Below are positions 11,666 through 23,039 of a stretch of 64,000 nt of DNA, one piece after another. The stretch lies in assembly GCF_000764305.2 (NCBI RefSeq), contig NW_025941472.1, forward strand, positions 272,316-336,315, read 5' to 3'. The translations under genes were made by a program, and so were the position numbers. The DNA is from Hyalella azteca. Lineage: Eukaryota; Arthropoda; Malacostraca; Amphipoda; Hyalellidae. The notes beneath the pieces are model-generated. The model did not search any database. It was given only the letters and a program-made list of their open reading frames with translations, and was not told where the DNA came from. Position 1 is the stretch's first letter. Each line of letters opens with the position of its first letter.

Positions 11666-11818
11666 GCGTACTGATATTATCTACTTATATTTCAAATTTG
11701 AAGAAAATCCGTCCATTATTGACGGAGTTATGCGTGCCAGAGTTGAAAATTAAGTTAGGTTTTCCATTCGAGCTCGCAGGCGAGTTCGCACGCGAGTTCG
11801 CTGAAGTGTCGGACCGGT
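11665..11818 (-). repeat. Right arm of the inverted repeat flanking the BEL/Pao fragment
   Basis: CTCCGCAGCGTACTGATATT through to the reverse complement of CACTTCAGCGAACTCGCGTG near 11812. It matches the left arm at 7361-7599 in inverted orientation. The pol coding similarity is cut exactly where this arm begins. Confidence 0.75.
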
Positions 11819-11819
11819 A

Positions 11820-13110
11820 AGGAATGCTTTGCTGCTCCTAATTCTTTATATCATTCCAAGTCAACGAGCCCGTCAAACATGATCACTTGCACCATTTGAT
11901 TTTGTTCCATGCTTTTAAACTGCGTTGAATTTTCCGCTCATATTCGGAGTGGGTTATTTATTTCATTTCTCAATAATCCTCGTATGGAGGAAATTATTCC
12001 AAATTATTCCCTCAAGAAAACCGAAACATTCCTTGGTTGCGTTCCTATTAATGTTAAATTTCGTCAGCCGTATCTTTTTATACTATTTCATAGTTTTTTC
12101 CAAGTTTCAATACTATAAAATCTTATGAATATCATATTTTTCTGTCAACTCTCTCTCTCTACGGCTTTAATGTACGAAACCACGAATAAAAGTGAAAAAA
12201 TTGTATGTTTATTAAGAGTGTCTAATTTGTTCAAAGTTTTACATGTACCTGTTAACATCAATTATATTTGCAAACATTGAGCTTATTTTATAAGATAGTC
12301 TTCCTGTTGTCTATGCGTTTTAGCTTACACTTACGTGAACTGTTATGTTAAAAGCATGTGAGGCTGTACACATGCAGCGTATTCACTTTAGTAAAGACTC
12401 GTTTTCTACGCAGCGTTACCGATTTATAAACATTTTACTGTCGAGTATAAGGTTGCTTGTAATTTGTTCCTTGGTAGTTTGCCCAAAATTCCAGAAGGTA
12501 ATAATACTTATGTATTCGCGGTTTGTTATGTATTTTTTTTAAATGCCTGAAATAACAATAGTTTAGTTTACTGATAGGGATGTGTATCAACGTACGAGTT
12601 ATTAGGATAGGTTGGCATTTACCTTTATGACCCAGGTGGTTACATGACTTAATTATTCAATATATATTGATGAGTGTAGGATGGTGTAAAAGTTTGTAGT
12701 TTATTAAATCTTTTTATATTTCTGCACGAGTCTCGTAAAACCTCCTCTACATTAAATTTATTTTTTCTTATTACATGACAAACGCCAAACTCAGAGAGCA
12801 TCACGTTGCTAAAATTGACATTGTAATTAACGTTTTCTCTATCAGAACAGCGGTGCAGTTGATTCCATATAGAATGAATGATATACCTCTCAGAAACTAA
12901 ACAAAAATAAAATACAGCACACGTTTAAGCCGCGCAAGGCTTTAGAAACACGTAATACTATCTTGATGGAAGATCACTGACAGCTGACTTCATAACAACT
13001 TACAAAGAAATTATTCTCAATTTGATGAAGAAAACTATCTCAATAACAAAACCCGGTTCTAAAACTACTGCTACTTACCAATATGTAAAAAGTAAGATTT
13101 GTAGCTGCAC
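11820..13110. other. AT-rich intergenic stretch, no gene seen
   Basis: Open frames are under 90 codons and carry no recognisable motif. There is no clear repeat except short CT runs near 12150. Confidence 0.5.
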
Positions 13111-13182
13111 TTTGCGTGGGGATTCCTTTAGCCACAGTAGCTGAACTAGACCTTCGGCCTCGTATAGAGGCCGAACTAGACC

Positions 13183-13254
13183 TTCGGACTAGTATAGTGG
13201 TGAGTATCCCCGCCTGTCACGCGGGAGACCGGGGTTCGATTCCCCGCCGGGGAG
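13183..13254 (+). tRNA. tRNA-Asp(GUC)-like gene with broken acceptor stem (probable pseudogene)
   Basis: From TAGTATAGTGGTGAGTATCC through the anticodon loop CCTGTCACG (anticodon GTC) to the T arm GGGGTTCGATTCCCC this matches eukaryotic tRNA-Asp closely, including internal promoter A and B boxes. The 5' acceptor strand should pair with CCGGGGA but reads TTCGGAC, with at most three pairs. The replacement belongs to a short duplication (GAACTAGACCTTCGG at about 13143 and 13173). It lies directly next to the solo LTR. Confidence 0.7.
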
Positions 13255-13263
13255 CCATAATTA

Positions 13264-13766
13264 TGTTTTGCCAGCAAGCGGATCTAGCTGTAATTTTAAG
13301 AGGCCAAGTTAAGGGAAATAATGAAAGTAGAAGAACGAGAGGGCAGACTCCAAAATTAACAAGTAAGTTAAGTTAAGAAAGCATCAAGCTTTCCCAATAG
13401 GTTAGGAATAAGTATTAAATTTTTTAGAGTAAAAGCCGAAGCTCAAAGTTAAAGGTGGTCGAGCCACAAGAAAAGGCCAAGCCCAAATTTAGCACTGGAG
13501 TCTGCCCTTTCCTAACCAAAGAAAGCGCGAACATGCATTAGTAACGTAAATAAATAAAACGAAAAAACAAAGAGTGATCACTCAAAATAATAATTAGCAT
13601 TTAAGAAGGAATGGCTTTATACACTCCTAACGGAGCAACATTAATGTGATGTTTACACCACGAAGTCTTACAGCCAACTCTTACTATTTACAAATTCACA
13701 CCCAACAAAAGGTATGAAGAACAAGAACAAATTTATATCCTAAGGAATGTGGAAATTTCTAACACA
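13264..13766 (-). mobile_element. Solo LTR of the BEL/Pao family
   Basis: Nearly identical to the LTR at 7760-8271 with no internal region beside it. On the minus strand it begins TGTGTTAG and ends GGCAAAACA, the expected TG...CA form. Flanking target-site duplication is not evident. It sits 10 bp from the tRNA-Asp-like gene and about 30 bp downstream of the reading frame ending at 13798. Confidence 0.8.
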
Positions 13767-13797
13767 TCATCATAATAATAATAAACGCGTAATTTTG

Positions 13798-14340
13798 TCA
13801 GTCACTCTCCTCACTAAGCATGAGCGCTCCGGCTGCTCGCTGTCGTTTGGGTAACGACTTGGACTTGTAAGTTTTATCCTCACAATCACTCTCCCCTAGA
13901 GATAAATCGTTTTCTTTGCTCTCTTCGTAAAATATATTTTTGTGATTGATACTTAGGCGACTCGATCGACGTACATGCGTAACAGAAACCAACGCCATTC
14001 CACCTTCACTTTCACCACAAGCAGCCACTTTCTCGTTTCTTTTGGTCGACAGTCCTCTGGTCTTGGATAAATTTCTGACAGATGATGAAAGCGATTTACA
14101 ATTACGCTTCTTTATTTTTCCACTTTTTACGGAGAGGGGCATTTCCTTCATGGCGCGATGGTTGCTTTCATCGCCTGAGATGGAAGTTAGAACCATACGG
14201 GATGAAACTCCCTTCCCCTTCATTGACTTGGGCCGAGATAATCTTTGATCAACTTCCTGGTCAAGCTCACTGACCACATTCTCATCTGAATCCGAATCAT
14301 CGCTGAGGTTGGCCATTGTTCCTAATTTAGGAGGAATTCC
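13798..14340 (-). CDS. Probable displaced C-terminal tail of XPC, out of frame with the last exon
   Basis: A minus-strand frame with ATG at 14316, open upstream to about 14340, runs to a TGA at 13798. Its 172 residues are acidic and basic (DDSDSDEN, KSGKIKKRN, RRSSRLSINHK, SKSLPKRQRAAGALML), the composition expected of the XPC tail. The XPC exon 14327-14809 stops at TAA 14327-14329 in another frame, immediately before it. A small undetected intron (an acceptor-like TTTTAG precedes CATGGAATTC), a one-base assembly error, or a real truncation with this as 3' UTR would each explain it. Confidence 0.5.
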   Translation of the reverse strand, partial: GIPPKLGTMANLSDDSDSDENVVSELDQEVDQRLSRPKSMKGKGVSSRMVLTSISGDESNHRAMKEMPLSVKSGKIKKRNCKSLSSSVRNLSKTRGLSTKRNEKVAACGESEGGMALVSVTHVRRSSRLSINHKNIFYEESKENDLSLGESDCEDKTYKSKSLPKRQRAAGALMLSEESD

Positions 14341-17300
14341 ATGCTAAAATCTTGCGTAGTTTTGCCTTCTTGTCTTCCTCAGTCTCTTTGGCCTCTTCGT
14401 CACTGTCGATAAGAAGGTCTTCTTTTTTGGGTTCAATAGCAGCCAGTGTTTCGTCCTCGGCAGTCTTGGTCGTTCGAACCATCCCTCGACTGCTGAGCGA
14501 GGCTTTGAAACTCAGCTTGGCCATGACGACGGTGTCGCTATTCATGTCGATTCCAAGATGCACTTTCTGTTCAGCTTTTGGCTGCTTCGTCTCAATGTTA
14601 TTCTTTTTTATCTTCTGAATTTTCAGAGTCTTTTCACGTGATTTTGGTTTCAACTTTTTGCTTGAAGATGGTCCATCTTCATCTGAAACCTGGCCATACT
14701 TCTCCCACACGTGGTTCCTTATGAGCATACCTTGAATGAGACGCTTCCAGTTGTCGTATATGCGGCGTAGACGCTTTATTTCCTCACGTTTCTCCTTTAG
14801 TTCCATCTCCTGAAAAGAGCTCAAATTCATTAAAATGTCCATCATTATTGTATCTTTTTAGCGCATTGCTCATTTATGGAAGAAAGGCACTATTGTGCTC
14901 GTCCGTCTATCCGTCTGTCTGCCCATGACGCATGGACGGGTGGATGAGAAAATGCGCTCTCTGTCACTCACTGCAGTGAGTACTGATCTAATTTTTTAGA
15001 TATATTACAAAGCCTGCTTCAGTTTCGACAATGAACTTGGTACAGGAGAAAGGTAAACTAAATGGTTGACTATTGTAGATTGAGTAACAACAACAGATAA
15101 TGAAAGAACAGCTAAAGATTATCACTATCAGGGCAGCTCAGGCATCAATGGGCTGTAAAGATCAACAAATTACCTCTCTCCAGGTATCCAGAAGTAGGTC
15201 TTTGAACTCTTCGCACACGACGTAACCATCGAAGAGAGGGTGGCTTCCTCCTCTGTGGTTTTCGAAGCCAACCATTGCTGGCGCGCAGTCAATTTTTAGC
15301 TTACGCGCAACACGGTTCAGGTCTTCGTCTATGGCACATGTATAATAAATTTATTAAAATACGCACATAAGGTAAGTTTTAACGAAAAAAATAACATTTC
15401 ATTCAATAGCATCAAGGCATGACTTGATCTCATCAAATCAGTTGGGAAGGTAAAACCCATGACAAAAGAAACTTCAATACAGCTATTAGAATTTCTAGCA
15501 GGAGGACACAAAATCGTAAAAACGTCGTTTTGGAGCCTGGTTAACTGCAAAGAGTAATTAAGTGACTGATTCTTTAACTAAATATTTAGATAAGAATCCA
15601 TTGTTAACAGTCAATAGCGCACAGCGAGCGTCGAGATGCACGGTGCCAACAGGCAACATCGTCTCCTTGAAGAGCTCAACGTTGCCGTATTCGTTGCGCG
15701 GCACCCGCCCATCCTTGGCCACGGGTGGCTGGTAGTCCTCCACTTGCCATAGGCCAAATATCTCCAGAGGCAAGTCTTTGATCATTTGCCAGAGAGCCTT
15801 ACAAAACAGTCACAAATAATTAACAAGGAGAAAAAACACACTTTCTAAAAGCAAGAGCAATCGCAGAAAAAAACATTAACTATGAAATAATTAGATTCGT
15901 CAACAATTGCACTTGCAGCGGGCTAATTGCTATCAAACTCATGTCAAAGTGAACCGACACGTTATTCTTGAATTGAGCAAATTAACAGTGAGTAGCTGTA
16001 TTTAAAGTTTTCCAAATTCAATTTTTGACGTTAAACAATCTATTGTCGAACTCTGAAAAAGAAACGACAAGAATCAGGGTAGCCAAATTAACACTCGTCT
16101 AACTTTCACCGAAATGTGAATGGCAATAGCGGGTATGCGATTTAATTACTTCAGTAAGAACTTACTCGGTCAAACTTGAGCGTCTTGACGATTTTGTAAG
16201 GCTCTTCGTCAACTTTAACCGTCTTGCCCGCCTTCTTCCACGTGTTGCGAGTGTGGAGCGTGTAAACACGATTGCGCGGGTACACAGCCTCGCCTCTAAC
16301 GTAGCCCACGGGGTCGGGGTTCGGGGGATAGAATGCTTCAAACTTCAGCAGGTGTCGCTGGAGGGCAAACATTGGATGGTTCTTGTACCTGCGAGTGGAA
16401 ATAAAAGACTTGTCAAGCTAAAATGAATAATAGGACTCTAGAAAGAACTACAAGCTGCTGCCACGGCTATAAACTAAAAAAAAACAGCGTTGGAACACAT
16501 CCATGGGACAACATTTCTTCTCGCTTCAAGTCACCGACACGTGGAACAGCCTCCCTGATAGCATCGTTGACGCTCCGAGTATGAACGCCTTCAAAAACAG
16601 ACTTGACGAAGCTATGCAGGAGCATATGTTCAGTCTTAAAATGCCTAGCAAATTATGGACCAGGCAATAAGTCCAGACGAAGCTATGCAGGAGCATATGT
16701 TCAGTCTTAAAATGCCTAGCAAATTACGGACCAGGCAATAAGTCCAGCAGCTATCTCAGTCAATCGTCAGTTAGGGAAAGTTCGGGTTCCAAAGGCCGGG
16801 TCCCTTGTGAATCAAGTCACGAAAAATTCAAGAATCGGCAACAGGCCATGGGTCTATTTTTTCAGCGCCGACACTTCTATTCTATTCTACTCAATCTTTT
16901 AGAGCACTAAAAATCACGCAGAAAAAAAAACGAAATCGAACATGTGAATTTAAAAGCAACTGTCGAAATATAGGAAGGGCGCAAATAATTGGAAATTGGA
17001 GAGAATTACGGAACGTGTAAAAGCATAAAATGTTTTACTGCAGGTTGAGGTATTTCCATTCAACTCGGGAATAAGCAAGCGCGATCACGTATTTCCTTTC
17101 AAATATGTAGTAACATATTAGTAACGTGCTTCCAAGCTGTTCTCTCTCTTTCCACTTGAAGTTCCAATCAAACCTTTTGGCTTGCATCGGAGGCAAGTGA
17201 GTATAGAATATTTAGAAAAGGAAACGCCGGCATACTTATTTATAGCAATATATACCATCAGACAGCTATACCGCAAACGCATTAAGTAAACTAATGCTCA

Positions 17301-20300
17301 CACATGAAGTCATATACAGTAAGATAAATTAATCACAAACAGAACTAGAACAATACTAACTCGGCTATAGTCTTGGGAAGCTGCTATTAGATCAGGTATT
17401 GTGAACACAACAGACAAGGAACAAGCGTGGGAGATGAATAACTCGGCTATAGTCTTGGGAAGCTGCTATTAGATCAGGTATTGTGAACATAACAGACAAG
17501 GAACAAGCGTGGGGTATGACTCACTCAGCTATAGTCTTGGGAAGGGGCTGTTGCCTGAGGGTCTCTTCAAGCTGCTTGTCCTCTGCCTTCTCACGGGCTG
17601 TGAAGATTGGTGCGTAGGGAGCAAGCACTTGCTGCCACCAGACGGTGTCGCACCGTAGCTAAAAACATATCAAAATTGTAGTTTTTAGTACCTAACTTAT
17701 TTAGTACAATGGAAAAAGCACTCTTTCATTCTGTTAAATGCTTAAAATATCACTTTTTCCACAAACGTATACTTAGAATTAAGGATCTCCAATAAATTTC
17801 AACTCTTACTTAGAAAATTCTTATCTGGTAACCTTCCTAACCTATATATACATTTTTAAAACCCATAGAATATCATAGTGCATTTTAGAAACGGATGTAC
17901 AGACAGACGACCATTTCTTTCACCTCAAAAGTAACCTATATATACATTTAAAACCCACAGAAGTTCATAGCGCATTTTAGAAACAGAAACACAGGCAAAC
18001 GACCATTCCTTTCACCTTATTTTCAAATGAAAGCCACTTGGCGACGTAGCGCTTGGTGACGTCTTTGGCACTCTGGTCTGCATTGAACGCCGTCAGGTAG
18101 GCTACCGGCGCAAGCGCCAGCTTCTGGCCAAAGAGATATCAGAACATATATAAAAAATGTCATAAAGAGCAAGGTTTAAAGGAAAATGAATGTTCAAACT
18201 TGTAAGAGTTGTAAAAATGTGTACACAGTTCCAGAAAAAAGTTTCATGTTGTGTGGCCAAAAGTTTAGTAGAATTTTATTTAAAGCTTATTTGACTCACG
18301 GCAAGTTCATCATGGCAGTCAATTTTGTTCCTTATGATGTCAATGCAGACCCAGCGCTCCTCTTCTTCCACGTATATCTCGGCCCATTCGTTGTGCTCTT
18401 CAAGTTTCTTTTTCTTTCTACCGGACTCGTTACCTGAGTCTTGAGACAATCTCCTCTTGCTACCAGATCCGCTGCTGCTCGATGTGCTTTTGAAGGAGCT
18501 GTTACTGCCAGGACTTGTGACACCCTTTTTCTTTAATTTCCTTTTCTTGCCACTTGTGCCTTCAAAATCACTGTCAGAACTATCATCATCTTGAAATTTG
18601 TCATTGTAGGTATTTTTTTTAACTTTCCTCTTGACTGGTTTATTTGACCTTTTTGATTCATGATCACAATTACTCGATTGTGCTTGACCTCTCTTGAATT
18701 TTGATGCTTCAGGATCAATTAATTTTGATTCATCCACATTGTGAGATTTATTTGAGGATTTAGATGATGGAGGTCCATGGTCTTTCAGGAATTTGGATCC
18801 ATCTTCATTCATTGGCTTGAACAAGTCCTTGTGGCTAGGCCTATAATGCATAGGCTTAATTGACTGTACAAGACGCACTGGCATTCCTAAAGCTCTGGCT
18901 ACCAAAATAAACATGTAGACAAATTCCCGAGCTGTTTTTGCTTGCCTCTTTTCAAACCTTTCTCTAAGGTAAAATTTCAGGGATTGCATCCAGTAGAATT
19001 TTTCAAGTGGACTTTCCACACGAGTTATTTCTTTGCAGTACCAACAAGTTAAGTTTTCTAAATAATTAAGACTGATACTCTTGGGAGGATAGACCTCCTC
19101 ATTGGTGATGATAGATAGTGCACATGCCAAGAGTTCTTCAGAGTTAAGAAGCCTGTTTATATGCAGTCCATGGCCAAACAGTAGCAACAGATGCACCTTG
19201 TGGCTGTTTAAGTAATTTTCACGGATGCTACGGTTCACCTCAAGCTTGAGCTGTTGCAGCATCTGCAATAATATGAAAACATATTCAATTATGGCTAACA
19301 TTATGTTGTACATAATATAAATTGGAATTTGATATAAGATGAAGAAGAACTGAAACTTATCAAATACCTTTTTAACCAATAAATCTATGTTAACATATGA
19401 AGTTCACACAAAAATTCTCTTTATTCAAGATTCAAAGTACTAATGATTTTGGCAAACTGCACAATTTTTGGCTAAAATTCTCCAGCATTATCCTATTTAC
19501 ATGATTTTGTACTTATGTCAATGCAAATTTCATTGCTCAATGCATTCCATATTTCCATAACTTGAAAATGAGTTTTGATACATTCAAAATGTCAAAATAG
19601 TAAAAATGTCCATTGGAAACCTGATTTTCAACCTACCAATAACTAAAAAAATGTACAAAACGTTATTTAGGAAGCCAACAAGAAGATTATAAATAAAATT
19701 CAGTCTCTGGCCATCCATTACACTTGTCTAAATAAATAAATTTTACTAATAAATCTGAGAACAAATTACACCAACACCAAATGAACTTGCCTCATAATCT
19801 TTGGACTTCATTTTTTTGCTGCGATAGCTGCCCCATAGAGTAGGAGCCTCAAGCTCAATTTGTACAGAGGCAGGCTCCAATGCTACCTCTTTATTTTCCT
19901 TGGCATCTTCAGCATCTCTTTTGGCAAGTAGGCTGAGAGCTGCCGCTTCATCTTTCTTCATGAGGGAGTTGATGTCATCCCAAATCTCTGCATCTTCACG
20001 ATTACCAACATCCTCCCAGTCACTAAGTTCCAAATCTGAAGCAGCTTTCCATTTGGTATCTCTCTCATTAGATACTTTTTGCCGCAGTTTCTTCCGGCCT
20101 TTTTTAGGTTGTTCTGTACATTTATTTTTACTTCTTTCTTCTTTTGCTTTACTTCCACTCTCACATAACTCTTTCCTGTTTTCATCCAGATTACTTTTCA
20201 AACAATCTGAAGTTTTATGGGAAACTCTGAGGTTCTCAATATTGAGTTTATTTAAAGCTTCAGATGCTTTCGGGTGGAGAGTTTCTACCAACACTCTCAC

Positions 20301-20798
20301 TCTCATTTGATCTAGTTTCAAGTCATGAGTTTCAAGGCATCTTTTTTTGGTAACAGAATGAATTACTTCAATCTCTTCAACAACATTGACTGCAGGAGAT
20401 CTCTTTTTCTGAGCAAGTATTTCTTGAGAAGCTTCCTTCACTAGCCTGCCAGGGAACTTTGATCTTGAGGCTCCAGTGGGAGAAACTTGGTTTGAAAAAG
20501 TCATCTCACTCTTGGCATTTTTATGTGACGTTTTTTTAATAGCAGATTTGGGCAATTCAAGTAGCTTGTCAGGCACCAAACCTTTACATTCAAATGTTTC
20601 TTCTTCTTTAATTATTGAAGAATCAATCTCATTGGAATGAACAATGCTGTTTTCTTTTTTTACTTTTTTGTTGTTAGTTATTTTTTTAATAGCCTGCTTT
20701 TTCTTAGAAATGTATCCATCACTAGCACTTCTAGTCTTGTTTGATTTAAGCTCAGCAGATTTTAGGATAGCAATTCGAGAGGACCTTCTGCTTGCCAT
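14327..20798 (-). CDS. XPC: XPC/Rad4 DNA damage recognition protein
   Basis: XPC binds distorted DNA and starts global-genome nucleotide excision repair in the nucleus. Coding exons on the minus strand: 20798-19791, 19262-18300, 18123-18016, 17658-17525, 16388-16166, 15797-15623, 15328-15174, 14809-14327 (3,249 nt, 1,082 residues), with phases consistent throughout. The start [10 protein letters not shown] opens a charged N-terminal region. The second exon carries the transglutaminase-like fold ([28 protein letters not shown]). Later exons carry beta-hairpin domains: BHD1 ([20 protein letters not shown]), BHD2 ([21 protein letters not shown]) and BHD3 ([34 protein letters not shown]). The first intron uses a GC donor (GAG|GCAAGT at 19790). 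The 14327 stop may be premature; see the frame at 13798. Confidence 0.93.
14859..14998. mobile_element. MITE-like element, family A, copy 3 (in an XPC intron)
   Basis: TAGCGCATTGCTCATTTATG start, GTCCGTCTATCCGTCTGTCT middle, GAGAAAATGCGCT and a CACTCACTGCAGTGAGTACT tail. Same family as 5781 and 6911. Confidence 0.8.
16485..16890 (+). mobile_element. LINE 3' end inside an XPC intron
   Basis: Plus-strand sequence translates in pieces as [19 protein letters not shown], the usual C-terminal end of non-LTR reverse transcriptase frames. It is followed by a 3' UTR ending AGAATCGGCAACAGGCC, CAGCGCCGACAC and a TTCTATTCTATTC tail. A 69-bp piece around GAAGCTATGCAGGAGCATAT is tandemly duplicated. Relatives lie at 26690-28028, 29520-29875 and 37100-37395. 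It is antisense to XPC. Confidence 0.8.
17357..17524. repeat. Tandem duplication spanning an XPC exon 3' end and donor
   Basis: The segment CTCGGCTATAGTCTTGGGAA ... AGACAAGGAACAAGCGTGGG occurs twice (about 17359 and 17432) directly beyond the donor of exon 17525-17658. Each unit repeats the exon's terminal AGCTATAGTCTTGGGAAG block as read on the plus strand, so the duplication includes the exon end (PKTIAE) and its 5' splice site region. Confidence 0.75.
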
Positions 20799-20799
20799 G

Positions 20800-22050
20800 T
20801 TTCATAGACTACATTCATGAATAACAAAAATGCTGAAAAATAAAAATAAATGAAAGAAAGGGAATGACATAACAATACAAACTGATTAGCTGAGTGACCA
20901 ATAATTTTCAATTCATTCAACAAACTTTCAACTCGAGACATAGAACTTGAAGAAGCTTTTTCTACAAGATGCAACATAATTAAATAAACCATCAAGTAAT
21001 ACATCAGATATAAGTTTGAACAAATATGCTGATTCTAGTTGAAGTAACTTTACATTAGTGCTTAGATATCTCATATCACAACAGTGGGATCAAGAAGGAA
21101 ATTTCACAATCCCAACAGATTTGTTAGAAATAGTTCTTTATACCAGCACATGATAACATGTTTATATTATTTTAAGTTAAACATGCACCATCTACAATGT
21201 CTGGGAGAAGTTATGGTTCAACTATTTTTGGCATCAACAAAGATGGTACAATTCATTCTGGCTCACACAGCATATCTTCCTCACTATAGATTGTATTGAT
21301 AATATTTGAGCACGAAATTCTTCGAGGATCATCCAAAAAGTATTACCATCTAAAGGGCAACTTTCAGAGAAGCTCTGTCAATTTGAATTAAAGTACTGAA
21401 TTTGAAAATTATACATAAAGAAAAATGCCACCAGCAAGTGCCATGGGGCATGGAATATAAAGGCTGATCAATGCCAGAAAGTTCTATCAAACACATCATT
21501 TGCAGTGTGGTAAACTCATAACTGAAAGCCTGAAATGTCCTTTCTAGATCATGACGTAATTTCAGAAAACAAGCTTACGGATTTCTGTGAAGGAAATTTG
21601 CTTTTAAGCATCATAAATAATTTAATGCTGTAAATTCATTTGCTGTAAAAGATGCTTATCTATATGATCATGCCACTGCAGATTAATTGCTTAAAGCTGT
21701 AAATTCATTCCCCATGATAGACAAGGTAGCAGCATAAATTCTTAACTGAAATCTTCACTCCAAAGGCCCTCTATGACTCATGTTTAATTGTTTACAAGTG
21801 CCTGAGTCCATGATTAGAAAAGTTAAACTTTCAAAATGAATTTTTCATCTAGCAGAAATCTTACAGCTCCCAAAATGGAAGGATCTGGATTTGCAGCTCA
21901 AAAAATATATATATTTCATGCCAGTCACAGTCTAGTCTTGACTCAAAGGATAGATTTATTCCACACCAAAGTTTAGCTACCTCAGTAACTTCACCCTGTA
22001 TTTGAACCAATTTTGAAAACCCTATTTTCAGAAGTTTCCTGAAATTGCAG
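20800..22050. other. Upstream flank of XPC; no gene recognised
   Basis: AT-rich sequence 5' of the XPC start, expected to hold its promoter and 5' UTR. No clear core promoter element or coding exon could be assigned. Open frames are short and motif-free. Confidence 0.45.
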
Positions 22051-22059
22051 TAAAAATAA

Positions 22060-22860
22060 TCATTTCAGGAGCAGTTTTTAAAAATTATGGGTAAAATATG
22101 CATTCAAAAATAACTTTTTAAAGACAATAGTCACAATACTTCTAAAAAGGCCAGTGTCTCCAATGTTAGGTACACATGAATAAAGAATTTTTTATTTTAT
22201 TTTTTAAATATTAAAAAAATTATTTATTTCAGGAGCAGTTTTTAAAAATTATGGGTAAAATTAGTGCATTATCATACAGAAACAACCGATTGATTCGTGC
22301 CATATGATTGGTCGTGATTATATTCAACGAAATACAATATATTTTATTATTAAAAAATATTTTATTTTTATTGTTTTTTTATTTACAAAAAAATGGTTGA
22401 ATTATTTTTTCTGTCAATCAATTAAAGCATAGTCTCCAACTTTGCAAAAGTGTGCAAAATTTCAGATCGATTGGACAGGTAAAAGTGTATTAAATATCAA
22501 TTACAAGATTTGTAGCACTGTAGCAGACAAAGAAAGAAAAAAAGAAGTGAAGTTAAAGAGAAGTGTTGTAAAATATGCATTAAAAAATTACTTTGAAAGA
22601 TAACACTTCTAAAGAGGCTAATGTCTCTGATGTTACACATGTAGCCTACTGATCAGTGATCAGATGTGATCAGATGTACAACAAATTTCTTATTTTATTT
22701 TTCAATAGCTCCCTGAAAAATATTTAATTTCTTACTTTTTTATTATTAAAAAATTTTGAATTATTTACATTATTCATTCTGTCAATTGATTCAAGCATTG
22801 TCTCCAACTTTACGCAAGTGTGCAAAATTTCAGATTGATTGAACAGGTAGAACTTTGGTA
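22060..22860. repeat. Degenerate direct duplication, about 350-460 bp units
   Basis: Blocks recur in the same order: GAGCAGTTTTTAAAAATTAT (about 22072 and 22234), an AATACTTCTAAA-AGGC block (22136 and 22605), TGTCAATCAATTAAAGCATA against TGTCAATTGATTCAAGCATT, and CAAAATTTCAGATCGATTGG (22456) against CAAAATTTCAGATTGATTGA (22825). Old tandem duplication, non-coding. Confidence 0.7.
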
Positions 22861-23039
22861 CCCTAGGCTTTAATGTGGTCGCTGCCCCCTGCCCGCCTGC
22901 CCGGCCGCTGGTGGGTGGCGGCGCCGGGCGCCGGCTGGCCCAACCTTCGTCGCAGGCATACAAATGATAAATAAGGTTCTCTGGTCTGCGGCTCTGCGCA
23001 GCGACAAAACTGAAGTAAGTATAAAGGTTAGAAAAGCAC

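Noticed and set aside
13116..13376. 86-codon frame over the tRNA-Asp-like gene
   Set aside because: The sequence is a tRNA plus LTR; the peptide is a by-product.
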